DNA of 24,992 bases from Stentor coeruleus (taxonomy: Eukaryota > Ciliophora > Heterotrichea > Heterotrichida > Stentoridae). Position 1 is the first letter of the stretch. Every line of letters starts with the position of its first letter. The notes beneath the pieces are model-generated. The model saw only the letters and a list, made by a program, of their open reading frames with translations. It ran no database searches and was not told the DNA's origin. Position numbers and translations under genes: made by a program. The stretch is from the NCBI GenBank assembly GCA_001970955.1, contig MPUH01001063.1, forward strand, positions 1 to 24,992. The letters run 5' to 3'. Positions 1-9,185 of this stretch are shown here, one piece after another.

Positions 1-1
1 A

Positions 2-1144
2 TGCTCAGATCCTAATTGCTCTAAATGCTCAGAAAATAATGTTTGCAGCCAATGCGATACCAATTATGAATTAAGCTCTTCATCTGTTTGTGTTTTATGC
101 TCAGATTCTCATTGCTCTGTATGCTCAGAAAATAATGTATGTGATCAATGTGATTCCGGCTATGAATTTAGCACTTCATCCATTTGTGTTACATGTGCTG
201 ATTCTCACTGTTATAAATGCTCTGATAATGATATCTGCAATCAATGCGATCCTGGTTACGAATTCAGTACGTCATCAGTTTGTGTTACATGCTCAGATCC
301 TAACTGTTATAAATGCTCTGATAATGATATCTGTAATCAATGTGATTCTGGCTATGAAATAAGTACTTTATCAACTTGTGTTACATGCTCAAATCTTAAC
401 TGCTTTATGTGCTCTGATAATGATGTGTGCAGTCAATGCGATTCTGGTTATGAATTAAGCACTTTATCTGTTTGTGTTACATGCTCAGATCCTCACTGTT
501 ATAAATGCTCTGATAATAATATATGTAGTCAATGCGATTCTGGTTATGAATTCAGCACTCTATCAGTTTGTGTTAAATGTTCAGATCCTCATTGTTATAA
601 ATGCTCTGATAATGATATCTGTTATCAATGTGATTCTGATTACGAAATAAGTACTTTATCAACTTGTGTTACATGCTCAGATCCTCACTGCTTCGTGTGC
701 TCTGGAGATGATGTGTGCAATCAATGCGATTCTGGATATGAGTTAAGCACTTCATCTGCTTGTGTTACATGCTCAGATTCTCATTGCTTTGTGTGCTCTG
801 GAAACGATGTATGCGATCAATGCGACACAAATTATAAGTTAAGCACATCATCTGTATGTGTAACCTGTCCAGATTCTAATTGTTTAATATGCTCTGATAA
901 TAATATCTGCAGTCAATGCAACGCTGGATATGAACTTAGTTCTTCAAATGTATGCACTCATTGTACTGATCCAAACTGCCTAACATGTTCAGGTCTAGAA
1001 ATTTGTTCAGAATGCAATATAGGCTACTATCTAAATAATCAAAATGCATGTAGTCCATGCAATGATCCAAACTGTTCATCATGTCCTACAGACGGAACTT
1101 GCTCAAAATGCAAAACCAATTATTCCTTCAGCACAAATTCCATT
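2..1144 (+). repeat. Tandem 96-nt (32-aa) Cys-rich repeats
   Basis: About twelve head-to-tail units encode a six-Cys module whose boundaries recur every 96 nt, for example around CVTCSDPHCYKC. The units are diverged, especially near 950-1140, so this block is older than the dimer array that follows. The array continues beyond the left edge. Confidence 0.9.
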
Positions 1145-4100
1145 TGTGTAACATGCCCAGACCTTTATTGTTCTATATGCTCCTCTAACGATATATGCAA
1201 TCAATGCAATACTGGCTATGTTTTCAGCAACACAAACACTTGTGTCACATGTTCAGACACTCGATGTTCACAATGTTCATCAAATGAAGTATGCTATAAA
1301 TGCAATACTGGCTATGCTTTGAGCAACACAAACACTTGTGTAACATGCCCAGACCCTTATTGTTCTATATGCTCCTCTGATAATACATGCAATCAATGTA
1401 ATACTGGCTATGTTTTCAGCAATACAAACACTTGTGTCACATGCTCAGATACTCGATGTTCGCAATGTTCATCAAATGAAGTATGCTATAAATGTAATAC
1501 TGACTATGCTTTGAGCAGCACAAACACTTGTGTAACATGCCCAGACCCTTATTGCTCTATATGCTCCTCTGATAATGTATGCAATCAATGTAATACTGGC
1601 TATGTTTTCAGCAACACAAACACTTGTGTCACATGCTCAGATACTCGGTGTTCGCAATGCTCATCAAATGAAGTATGCTATAAATGCAATACTGGCTATG
1701 CTTTGAGCAGTACAAACACTTGTGTAACATGCCCAGACCCTTATTGTTCTATATGCTCCTCTGATAATATATGCAATCAATGTAATACTGGCTATGTTTT
1801 CAGCAGCACAAACACTTGTGTCACATGCTCAGATACCCGATGTTCGCAATGCTCATCAAATGAAGTATGCTATAAATGCAATACTGACTATATTTTGAGC
1901 AGCACAAACACTTGTATAGCATGCCCAGACCCTTATTGTTCTATATGCTCCTCTGATAACATATGCAATCAATGCAAAACTGGCTATGTTTTAAGCAACA
2001 CAAACACTTGTGTCACATGTTTAGATGCTCGATGCTCACAATGTTCATCAAATGAAGTATGCTATAAATGCAATACTGGCTATGCTTTGAGCAATACTAA
2101 CAATTGTGTTACTTGCAATATTCAAGATTGTAAAACTTGTTCATCTGATAACGTTTGTTATGAATGTAAAAGCCTTGACTATTTTCTATATAATAATCTT
2201 TGTAAAACTTGTCAAGCTCCTTGCAAGACTTGTCTTACGAATTATGAAACTTGTAGCTCATGTGGTTTACTAGCTGAACTTAAAACAAATAAATGTTCAT
2301 GCATTACTAATGCAGAACTTGTATCAGGAAGTTTGATTGATTGTCAATGCAAACAAAACTATTTGATTAATGATAAAGGAGCTTGCCAACTTTGTAATAA
2401 ATATATTTCAGTTTCAAACATAACTTCGATATTATATTCAGATGATTTTACAAGCATTTTAATGAATTTTAATTTGCCTATTGTCGAGATTAAGAATTTA
2501 AAATGTTCTGATATAATTATAAATGTTTCTAAACTTGGGACAAATCCTTCTTGCGTTTTTGTTGGTAGTAAACAGATAAAAATTGTATACGATAAAGATT
2601 TTACAATCTCAAATGGGACTTTAGTTATTAATACAACTTATCTTATAACAACAGATTCTTCAGTATCTTGTAGTTTTAATAATTTGACTATATCATATAA
2701 TATTAGTCATAATAGTACAAAGTCCACACCTTTAGTTTCAATTAATGGTTATCCAAGTATTTTCTTAGGTTGTTCATCTGCTGAGATTTTTAATTATACA
2801 ACCCAAGTGACTATACCAAGTGCTCTTTATGTAAATTACACTTGGGCATATAATAACTTATCAGAAATGGCAAGTCAAGAATCATTTACTTCCTTTATAC
2901 AAACTCAAACTTTATCTTATATATTACTAAACGCAACAAAATATTTTGACCCTTACACTGGTTATTTAAATCTTACAGTTATCGTAAAGAATATTTTTGG
3001 TGAATCTTCATCATATACGCAAAGCATAAATATAGTAACATCAAAAGGGCTTATTATAGACATCGATGGTGGGAATACTTATAGTGTTTACCCAGATTCC
3101 ACATGGCAATTTAAAGCTATTATAACAGATAATTGTAACAGTAAACCTGAAAATGCAAAATATACTTGGGAATTTATATCAGGTGACAGTAATCCTACAG
3201 ACTATCTAAAATCCCTTGAAAAATCTCAGAAACTTGTCTTACCCAAAGGCACATTAAAAGCAGGTTTAACATACAACTTTACTGTAACAGTAGAAATCTC
3301 AAGAATATTTGGTAGTACATATTTGATTATAAATTCTTTATCCAAAAACCTTGTTGCTATCATTGACGCTCCTGGACAAACTTCAACAAAAATCCCTTTA
3401 ACTATTTCTGGAGAAAGGTCTTATGATCCTGATTCTAGTAGTTCAACTATGAGTTATGCTTGGTTATGTAAAATTAATAAAAAAAATTGTCAAGATCCTT
3501 TAAAAACTACTATTGAAGGAACAACTATAAATAAAGTTTATATAAACGCAGATTCTTTGATTGATGGAACTTTAACTATAACCCTTAAAATTTCTATTGG
3601 AACAAGGTCAACTGAATTATCTACTGATATTATTATAAAATCAGATACAAAAGTTGTTACTGAAGTAATTTTACCTTCAACTAAAGCTGTGATGAGCAAA
3701 AATTATAAGATTATAACAAATGTTCAATTAGTAGAAAATATTAACGAAAAACAGATGTTTACTTGGGTATCTAAGGATGGGATATCCCTTAAAGATACTT
3801 CTAATTCATTTCTTATGATAACAGCTGGGAGTTTTAAAGAAGGAGGCAAATTGTATACGTTTACTTTAACTGTTAATGACTCACCTCCTTATTCATTAGA
3901 AGTTATTATAAAAACAAACATTCCTCCAACATGTGATTCTTCAGATTCAGATGAAAAAGAAGGTACTGCGATTACGACACCTTTTGTATTTTCAGCTACA
4001 TGTATTGATGAAGATGAAGACTATCCTTTAACATCAAGTATTAGTTACAATATTAAAGGAGTTGATAATTTCATGTCTGGAAGTAATACAAAAGATAAAA

Positions 4101-5995
4101 AAGTTAGGTTTCCTTATGGGAAATTTGTTGTTTATTTCAGTGTTTGTGATACATTGGATGATTGCTATAGTTTAGAGTATACTATTGTGGCAAATAAGTT
4201 AGGAAGAAGGATGGAAGATATTGATTTGGAAGGGATATATGAGAGTGTTATTAACGAAGATTATGATCAAATGTCTGCAACAATAGCCGCATTAACAAAT
4301 ACTTACACCTTAGATTTATCTTTCTTAAATACTTTATTAGCTGATATCATAGAATACGAACAAAGTCAACAAGATAAAACATTTTCATTACTTAATACGA
4401 TATTATCAACAGAAATAAATTTAATCAATGATTTACAAAGACCATCTTATAATGAAAGTTTCATAGTTAGTATATACAATTATACATATGAACTTATAGG
4501 AAATTACTCAGAATATATTGAATTCCAAACAGTAACCATAAACTATATATCGACTATATCAGATACAATAGCTCAATTCGATAATAGAAACACTGAATTA
4601 ATACAATTATCAAAAGATCTTCTAAACTATGCAATACAGATTTATTTCGCTGATAAACTACCTGATTTTTCATATGCGCAATCAACATCATCATATTATA
4701 CATCAACAACCAGATACTCATTAACTCTTTTAGAAACAACTCCAATCCCTGAATCTAATCCTTTTGTCGTTTTCACAAAAATTGACCCATCCCTTGAGCA
4801 AAATGATAATACTGAGTATATGTTTGATGTTACAACAGCGTATTATACTAACTCAAGTCAATATTCTGATATAGTCGAAGTATCAATATCAACTGCAGGT
4901 ATAGTTGAAAGCTATAATTATTTAGTTGATTATACCCCTACAAAAATAACAAGTTTTATTGAACCTATTAATATTACTCTTTCAACAATATCAGAGGTAA
5001 ATACTTCATATTCATGTGGGTTTATTGATAATGATATAATAAATACTACAACATGTACAGTTGTTGAAGCAAGTAATGGTACTGCTATAATATCAGTAAC
5101 TCATTTAAGTATGTATATGATTTCTGATCCTTTAATACAAGAGGAACCATCTGAGAGTAATAATTATTCTCCATTTATCATTTTAGTTGTTGTGTTCTTT
5201 ATAGAAATTATGATTTTACCTTTTGTTATGCTTGTTGATAATATGCATTTACAGAAAAAAATGAGAAAAGGTTCAAGTGATAATATTTTTTCAAAGACTG
5301 TAGAGATTTCGCAGATTTCATTAGGGTCGCCTACAGAAAGGTATTTAGGGTCTCCATCTTTGACTCCTCCAGAAATTGAGGATTTTACTGAAAGTGAAGG
5401 AAATCAGTCTGGAAATAATGAGTTTACAATAGAATTCACTTTAAATCCATTACCTAAAGTTGATAATAAAAAACCTGTATCCACTTCGCCAATATTCCAA
5501 CAGATTATAGAAGGGCATTTACTATTCGGACTTTTCTATTATCGCTCTCAATTTACCCGTTCTCTTAGAGTCATAACAATTTTTACTACTGTTATTCTTC
5601 AATTACTCCTTGAAGGACTTTTCATATATAGTGCTTATAATTATGAAACTGGTTCAGAAGATTCAACCCAAGGATTAATAAACAAATATAAAAATGAATA
5701 TTTTGGATATACTATTGTATCTATTGTAATAGCTTTTCCTGTTGAGATGTTTTTAATGACCGCATTTAGTCATGATCATAATAAAATCAAAATTATTTAC
5801 TATTCAGCTTTGAGTCTTTGTTTATTAGTTACAATTGGCGTTTTTATTGGAGTTTTTATTTTGAGCTTCAAGTTTTATTTCCCTTGGGGTGGATTTTGGG
5901 CCATATGCTTTTTGTGGAGTGTGCTTATTGAGATATTCTTTTTGCAACCAGTTTATATGGCATTGAGGTTTTTATTGTTTAGAGAAAAGGTTTGA
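2..5995 (+). CDS. Polycystin-1-like membrane protein: Cys-rich repeats, REJ-like region, GPS, about 5 TM helices (5' partial)
   Basis: The frame is open from base 2 to the TGA at 5993-5995, so the start lies left of the window; the ATG at 407 is internal. In order it shows: about 22 Cys-rich repeats of 32 aa (2 to about 2105; C-x2-C-x4-C-x2-C-x5-C-x2-C-x11-C), of the furin/growth-factor-receptor-like type; a divergent Cys-rich stretch to about 2400; a long beta-rich ectodomain with many N-x-S/T sites and tryptophans spaced as in REJ/PKD modules; a GPS-like motif (Cys followed by His-Leu-Ser at 5102-5110); a TM helix (about 5165-5234); a roughly 110-aa cytoplasmic loop; and about four more TM helices (5570-5980). 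The segment entering TM2 (aromatic, then Ser-x-Phe-Thr-Arg) resembles the equivalent part of polycystin-1. I see no PLAT domain in the loop and no channel pore. The likely role is a surface or ciliary adhesion or mechanosensory receptor; this is inferred. No intron is needed in the visible part. Confidence 0.82.
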   Translation, partial: CSDPNCSKCSENNVCSQCDTNYELSSSSVCVLCSDSHCSVCSENNVCDQCDSGYEFSTSSICVTCADSHCYKCSDNDICNQCDPGYEFSTSSVCVTCSDPNCYKCSDNDICNQCDSGYEISTLSTCVTCSNLNCFMCSDNDVCSQCDSGYELSTLSVCVTCSDPHCYKCSDNNICSQCDSGYEFSTLSVCVKCSDPHCYKCSDNDICYQCDSDYEISTLSTCVTCSDPHCFVCSGDDVCNQCDSGYELSTSSACVTCSDSHCFVCSGNDVCDQCDTNYKLSTSSVCVTCPDSNCLICSDNNICSQCNAGYELSSSNVCTHCTDPNCLTCSGLEICSECNIGYYLNNQNACSPCNDPNCSSCPTDGTCSKCKTNYSFSTNSICVTCPDLYCSICSSNDICNQCNTGYVFSNTNTCVTCSDTRCSQCSSNEVCYKCNTGYALSNTNTCVTCPDPYCSICSSDNTCNQCNTGYVFSNTNTCVTCSDTRCSQCSSNEVCYKCNTDYALSSTNTCVTCPDPYCSICSSDNVCNQCNTGYVFSNTNTCVTCSDTRCSQCSSNEVCYKCNTGYALSSTNTCVTCPDPYCSICSSDNICNQCNTGYVFSSTNTCVTCSDTRCSQCSSNEVCYKCNTDYILSSTNTCIACPDPYCSICSSDNICNQCKTGYVLSNTNTCVTCLDARCSQCSSNEVCYKCNTGYALSNTNNCVTCNIQDCKTCSSDNVCYECKSLDYFLYNNLCKTCQAPCKTCLTNYETCSSCGLLAELKTNKCSCITNAELVSGSLIDCQCKQNYLINDKGACQLCNKYISVSNITSILYSDDFTSILMNFNLPIVEIKNLKCSDIIINVSKLGTNPSCVFVGSKQIKIVYDKDFTISNGTLVINTTYLITTDSSVSCSFNNLTISYNISHNSTKSTPLVSINGYPSIFLGCSSAEIFNYTTQVTIPSALYVNYTWAYNNLSEMASQESFTSFIQTQTLSYILLNATKYFDPYTGYLNLTVIVKNIFGESSSYTQSINIVTSKGLIIDIDGGNTYSVYPDSTWQFKAIITDNCNSKPENAKYTWEFISGDSNPTDYLKSLEKSQKLVLPKGTLKAGLTYNFTVTVEISRIFGSTYLIINSLSKNLVAIIDAPGQTSTKIPLTISGERSYDPDSSSSTMSYAWLCKINKKNCQDPLKTTIEGTTINKVYINADSLIDGTLTITLKISIGTRSTELSTDIIIKSDTKVVTEVILPSTKAVMSKNYKIITNVQLVENINEKQMFTWVSKDGISLKDTSNSFLMITAGSFKEGGKLYTFTLTVNDSPPYSLEVIIKTNIPPTCDSSDSDEKEGTAITTPFVFSATCIDEDEDYPLTSSISYNIKGVDNFMSGSNTKDKKVRFPYGKFVVYFSVCDTLDDCYSLEYTIVANKLGRRMEDIDLEGIYESVINEDYDQMSATIAALTNTYTLDLSFLNTLLADIIEYEQSQQDKTFSLLNTILSTEINLINDLQRPSYNESFIVSIYNYTYELIGNYSEYIEFQTVTINYISTISDTIAQFDNRNTELIQLSKDLLNYAIQIYFADKLPDFSYAQSTSSYYTSTTRYSLTLLETTPIPESNPFVVFTKIDPSLEQNDNTEYMFDVTTAYYTNSSQYSDIVEVSISTAGIVESYNYLVDYTPTKITSFIEPINITLSTISEVNTSYSCGFIDNDIINTTTCTVVEASNGTAIISVTHLSMYMISDPLIQEEPSESNNYSPFIILVVVFFIEIMILPFVMLVDNMHLQKKMRKGSSDNIFSKTVEISQISLGSPTERYLGSPSLTPPEIEDFTESEGNQSGNNEFTIEFTLNPLPKVDNKKPVSTSPIFQQIIEGHLLFGLFYYRSQFTRSLRVITIFTTVILQLLLEGLFIYSAYNYETGSEDSTQGLINKYKNEYFGYTIVSIVIAFPVEMFLMTAFSHDHNKIKIIYYSALSLCLLVTIGVFIGVFILSFKFYFPWGGFWAICFLWSVLIEIFFLQPVYMALRFLLFREKV
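1145..2104 (+). repeat. Higher-order 192-nt repeat: five A-B dimers of the Cys module
   Basis: Here the 32-aa units alternate. Type A contains CPDPYCSICSS and type B contains CSDTRCSQCSSNEVCYKC. Type A units start at 1145, 1337, 1529, 1721 and 1913, an exact 192-nt period, and each is followed by a type B unit. Neighbouring dimers are nearly identical in DNA, which indicates recent amplification by unequal exchange of a two-module unit inside an older 96-nt array. Confidence 0.92.
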
Positions 5996-6079
5996 AGAAA
6001 TCTAAAGTTTAAGTAGTTATTAAAAGATTATCANGGTTTGAAGAAATCTAAAGTTTAAGTAGTTATTAAAAGATTATCA
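5989..6079. repeat. 45-bp exact duplication around a single N (assembly seam)
   Basis: The 45 nt at 5989-6033 recur exactly at 6035-6079, separated only by the N at 6034. The first copy contains the TGA stop of the polycystin-like gene. This pattern is expected when two overlapping contig ends are scaffolded without merging, so it is probably not a biological repeat. Confidence 0.85.
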
Positions 6080-7127
6080 TTTATATGGGATTGCTTTAAT
6101 ATTTAAGGGTTTTTCGTATAGATTAATATGGGAATTTTATGTGGTATGGTCTGAGAAAAAAATTATAGAAATTTGTTTTAGGGTAATTTTTTGGGGCGTT
6201 TATGTTGAGGATTAATATTTTAGTTTGTATTTTTNAAAAAAATTATAGAAATTTGTTTTAGGGTAATTTTTTGGGGCGTTTATGTTGTTTGGCATAGTGT
6301 GCAATTAATATTATAAAAAAAATTGTGACTTTATTTTCTTTATATTATACACTTAACTAATCTATTTTGAAAATCATCAACAGAGAAAAGCAAAAACTTA
6401 GAAACTAATCCTGATTGTTATTTTTTTTGGCTAATGAAATCTCATAAACCAACTAATCATTGATTTACCTAAAGATCGTAACAATATCTTCATATTTATA
6501 TAAAAACCAAACATATTAAACACAGTTTATTTCAATCGAAATTCTTATAATATTTCTTGATCATCAATACTTACTAAAATCTTTGAGGTTGATTTTTATA
6601 TAATTTTTGATACAACTTGCTGATTTTTTTATTTGCATATCCCATTATTAAAAAAAAATAATTTTTATCATAATTAACCTGATAAAATAGGTAAAATTTA
6701 TTTACCCTTAAACTAATACTATTCTTTTTTTTTCTTATCCAGCCCACCACAAATCACCTTTAACCATTATCCAATTTCTAAAAACCAGCATTAAAAAACA
6801 AACCTAAAAAAAAATCCAACTTCAAATTTCACATATAAAAAACTCTCTTCACTAAAATCAACAAATTTTTCTTAAAAAAAACCCCTTTCTCCAATATCAT
6901 ATCTTCAATACCTTAAAAAAAAATACCCAAAATCCGCCTCACTAAAATTTTTTCCTAAAATATTATCTAATTATATAAACCCCCCTTCATCATCCTAATA
7001 AAATCTCATCCATTCCTATCTTCTAAACCTCATAACCCTTAATACCATTATATAAAACACTATATCATTCCCATCTCTTATCTTTCCATATATCAATTTT
7101 CCTAAACATCTATTAAATTTTTTTAAC
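5996..7127. other. Intergenic region with opposite strand skews at its two ends
   Basis: I see no gene here. The left part, to about 6300, is G-rich and C-poor and holds two assembly seams (N at 6034 and 6235). From about 6350 the skew reverses. By direct count, 6721-7127 (407 nt) contains 105 C but only 3 G on the plus strand, and this runs straight into the ATG of the exonuclease gene. Long A and T runs are common. No tRNA, hairpin or recognisable promoter motif was found. Confidence 0.7.
6156..6287. repeat. 52-bp duplication around N at 6235 with a diverging tail
   Basis: The 52 nt at 6156-6207 recur at 6236-6287. The left copy is followed by 27 nt (6208-6234) that differ from what follows the right copy. 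This is either an unmerged contig overlap with a wrong tip or two divergent alleles. Confidence 0.8.
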
Positions 7128-8572
7128 ATGGAAGATACTTTGCCTGTTAAAAGGAAGCATTCATGTATGCTCCTAACAGTAATCAAGGACAAAATCCGTC
7201 TTGGGGACATTCACAGATTTATAGTAGGATTTTTTACATCTCAACCTTTACCCGAATGGTGTGTCTTAGATGTAAGTTTTATAAAGCAACCAGAATATCT
7301 TCAGCAAATAGTATTGATTTTCCTTCCAGGTCTAGACTCAACAACTTTAAAAACTCTTAAAAGTACATCTCCTTATCTGAATTCCCAAATGTCAACTACA
7401 GGGCGATACTGTAAAATTGACAATGCTTCTAAAAGAGGCTACTTAAATGATTTCTTAATCTTACAAGAACCAGTTTCTTTTAATATCCCAAACCACTTAT
7501 CTGGTATTGATTTGTTTTTAGTCCAACCTGAAGACTTTTCTAGAAACAATTATCCACAAGAAAACCAAAAATCCTATGTGAAAACATCATCTTCAGGTAC
7601 TCATAAAGGACCTTTAGGTATAGATTGTGAGATGATTAAAACTTCTTGTGGTACTGAACTGGCTAGAGTTTCTCTTGTAGATAGTAAATATCATACTTTA
7701 TATGATGAATACGTTATTCCTCAAGGTGAAGTTATAGATTATTTGACTAAATACTCAGGTATAACAAAAAATCATATTAGTTCTGCTTCAAAAACCTTTA
7801 GTCTTGTTCAAAATGATATATTAAATCTTATCAACTCTGAAGCTATTCTCTGTGGACACTCTTTAGAAAATGACCTTCAAGCATTAAAACTTTTCCACAA
7901 ACGTATCGCTGATACTGCATTACTTTTCCCTCATAGTAACTGGCCATCAAAAAACAGCCTTAAATCCTTAGCACAAAAGTTCCTTAAAAAAACAATACAA
8001 AATGTAAAAACCCATTTAGGGATCACATAATAGTATAGAAGATGCTATAACGGCTTTACAGCTTTTTCAGCTGAAATTAAAACTTGGAATGTCTTTTGGT
8101 GTCCCTCAATGTATTTATAAAGAAAATCATCTTTGTGAAAGCTTAGCACAAACTAATTCTCGTACTGTTGCTGTAGGGTTAAGGATTCCAAATGAGCTTA
8201 TAAAAGGAAATCTTTCTGTAGACTATGGGGGAAAGGTCAAAAAGTATTTAATAAGTGAATATAATGTTATTATTTGTGAATGGAGGGAGATAAAAAAACT
8301 AGGGGCTAAAGATCGCCAAGAGGATATAAAGGAAATTGTCAAAAAATGGGATATGAAAATCAAGAAACTTGTTGAAAGATTTACAAATACTATGTTTATT
8401 GTAGCTAATGGTGAAGGAGATACTTCACTTGCAAATCAGTAATTATTATTATAGTTTAGATCAGATGAGAAATGAACAGTTTTTCAAGTGGACTATAGAG
8501 CAAGAAAGAGCTTGGCGTCAGGCACAGTTGAATTTAAACCAGAATTTTGCTTTGTTTTGCACTCCTGATTAA
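7128..8572 (+). CDS. REXO-family DEDDh RNA exonuclease (REXO5/REX1-like), 3 exons
   Basis: Exons are 7128-8003, 8020-8438 and 8455-8572, joined by two 16-nt introns, giving 470 aa and a TAA stop. The predicted activity is 3'-to-5' trimming of structured RNA ends (rRNA, snoRNA or tRNA) in the nucleus or nucleolus, which is family knowledge. The DEDDh residues are visible: D166 and E168 in IDCEM, D249 in SLENDLQAL, and H295 and D300 in GSHNSIEDA. The last motif is contiguous only after the first intron is removed, which validates both the intron and the family. The N-terminal 150 residues, with PEWC followed by a hydrophobic strand, resemble the region before the exonuclease fold in REXO5; this is a weaker call. 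The start is the ATG at 7128, just after a 400-nt G-depleted leader. The C-terminal 130 residues are Lys/Glu-rich and have no domain I recognise. Confidence 0.85.
8004..8019 (+). other. 16-nt intron
   Basis: GTAAAAACCCATTTAG interrupts the exonuclease. Reading through it brings a TAA 11 codons later. Removing it joins QN to GSHNSIEDA, the conserved Exo III motif. Confidence 0.9.
8439..8454 (+). other. 16-nt intron
   Basis: GTAATTATTATTATAG, whose second to fourth bases form an in-frame TAA. Removing it (phase 2) extends the protein by about 40 residues to the TAA at 8570. Confidence 0.85.
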
Positions 8573-8814
8573 GAAAAATATTAATAATATAGTTAAGTAA
8601 ATAGAATATTTTGATTTTAGGTGTTGGGAATGTGTTTATAAAGAAATTGCCTATTTTTCGGAGATTTTAATTATAATTGAGGTTTTGATACTATTTATTA
8701 GATTTCGGGGTAAGTTTAGGGTGTTAGTTGTTAGTAGGAAAGATGTGAATTTTGTCATGTATTGTTAGGATTTTGAATATTTATACTGAGATTTTGTATT
8801 ATGTTTAGAGGAAA

Positions 8815-8947
8815 GGATAGAAGTTGGGAGGAGGATGTTAAGGTTATGGTTTTGAAAGAATATTATGAAAGTTCTTAGAGNGGATAGAAGTTGGGAGGAG
8901 GATGTTAAGGTTATGGTTTTGAAAGAATATTATGAAAGTTCTTAGAG
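8815..8947. repeat. 66-bp exact duplication around N at 8881
   Basis: 8815-8880 and 8882-8947 are identical and separated by one N. This is most simply an unmerged contig overlap. Confidence 0.85.
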
Positions 8948-8967
8948 TGATTAAAAGATTTTCCAAT

Positions 8968-9061
8968 TATGGGTGTTAAATAAGATCAAGTTGTATTCTA
9001 AGTCTTTACAAAAATCCNTATGGGTGTTAAATAAGATCAAGTTGTATTCTAAGTCTTTACA
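8968..9061. repeat. 43-bp duplication around N at 9018
   Basis: 8968-9010 recurs at 9019-9061. The left copy carries a 7-nt non-matching tail (9011-9017) before the N. Same interpretation as the other seams. Confidence 0.8.
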
Positions 9062-9185
9062 TAATTTTTTGTCTTTTCTTGGTTATTTCTTTGATCCAAA
9101 TATGCAAACCTGTAAAAAGTGCAAAATAATAAATTGAATCACGTTTCCGATGATAATCTGACATTTATATATTGAGACCTATCTC

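Larger units (their letters stand above)
8573..9185. other. Intergenic region, G-rich and C-poor, with two assembly seams
   Basis: There is no gene I can support. The strand downstream of the exonuclease is rich in G and T and poor in C, the reverse of the upstream leader. Two duplications around N characters (8881 and 9018) occupy 8815-9061. Composition turns more balanced in the last 120 nt before the F-box gene. Confidence 0.6.

Noticed and set aside
90-362. Open frame in another frame of the Cys-repeat array
   Set aside because: It lies inside the strongly supported polycystin-like frame; its repetitive Ile/Ala/Leu text is a by-product of the repeats.
407-409. ATG at 407 as start of the polycystin-like gene
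   Set aside because: The same frame is open back to base 2 and encodes the same repeats, so the start is outside the window.
1-2104. CRISPR-like periodic repeats
   Set aside because: The period is 96 or 192 nt with no spacers; the repeats are in frame and encode Cys modules.
5235-5565. PLAT/LH2 domain in the first cytoplasmic loop of the polycystin-like protein
   Set aside because: The loop is only about 110 residues, Ser/Pro/Glu-rich, and lacks PLAT-like strand patterning.
5993-5995. UGA read as tryptophan (Blepharisma code)
   Set aside because: No gene here has an internal UGA, all Trp codons seen are UGG, and two genes end at UGA. Read-through would add only a few codons at each, so the evidence is good but not absolute.
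7016-7210. Minus-strand frame overlapping the exonuclease start
   Set aside because: It overlaps a well-supported gene and owes its openness to the G-depleted leader.
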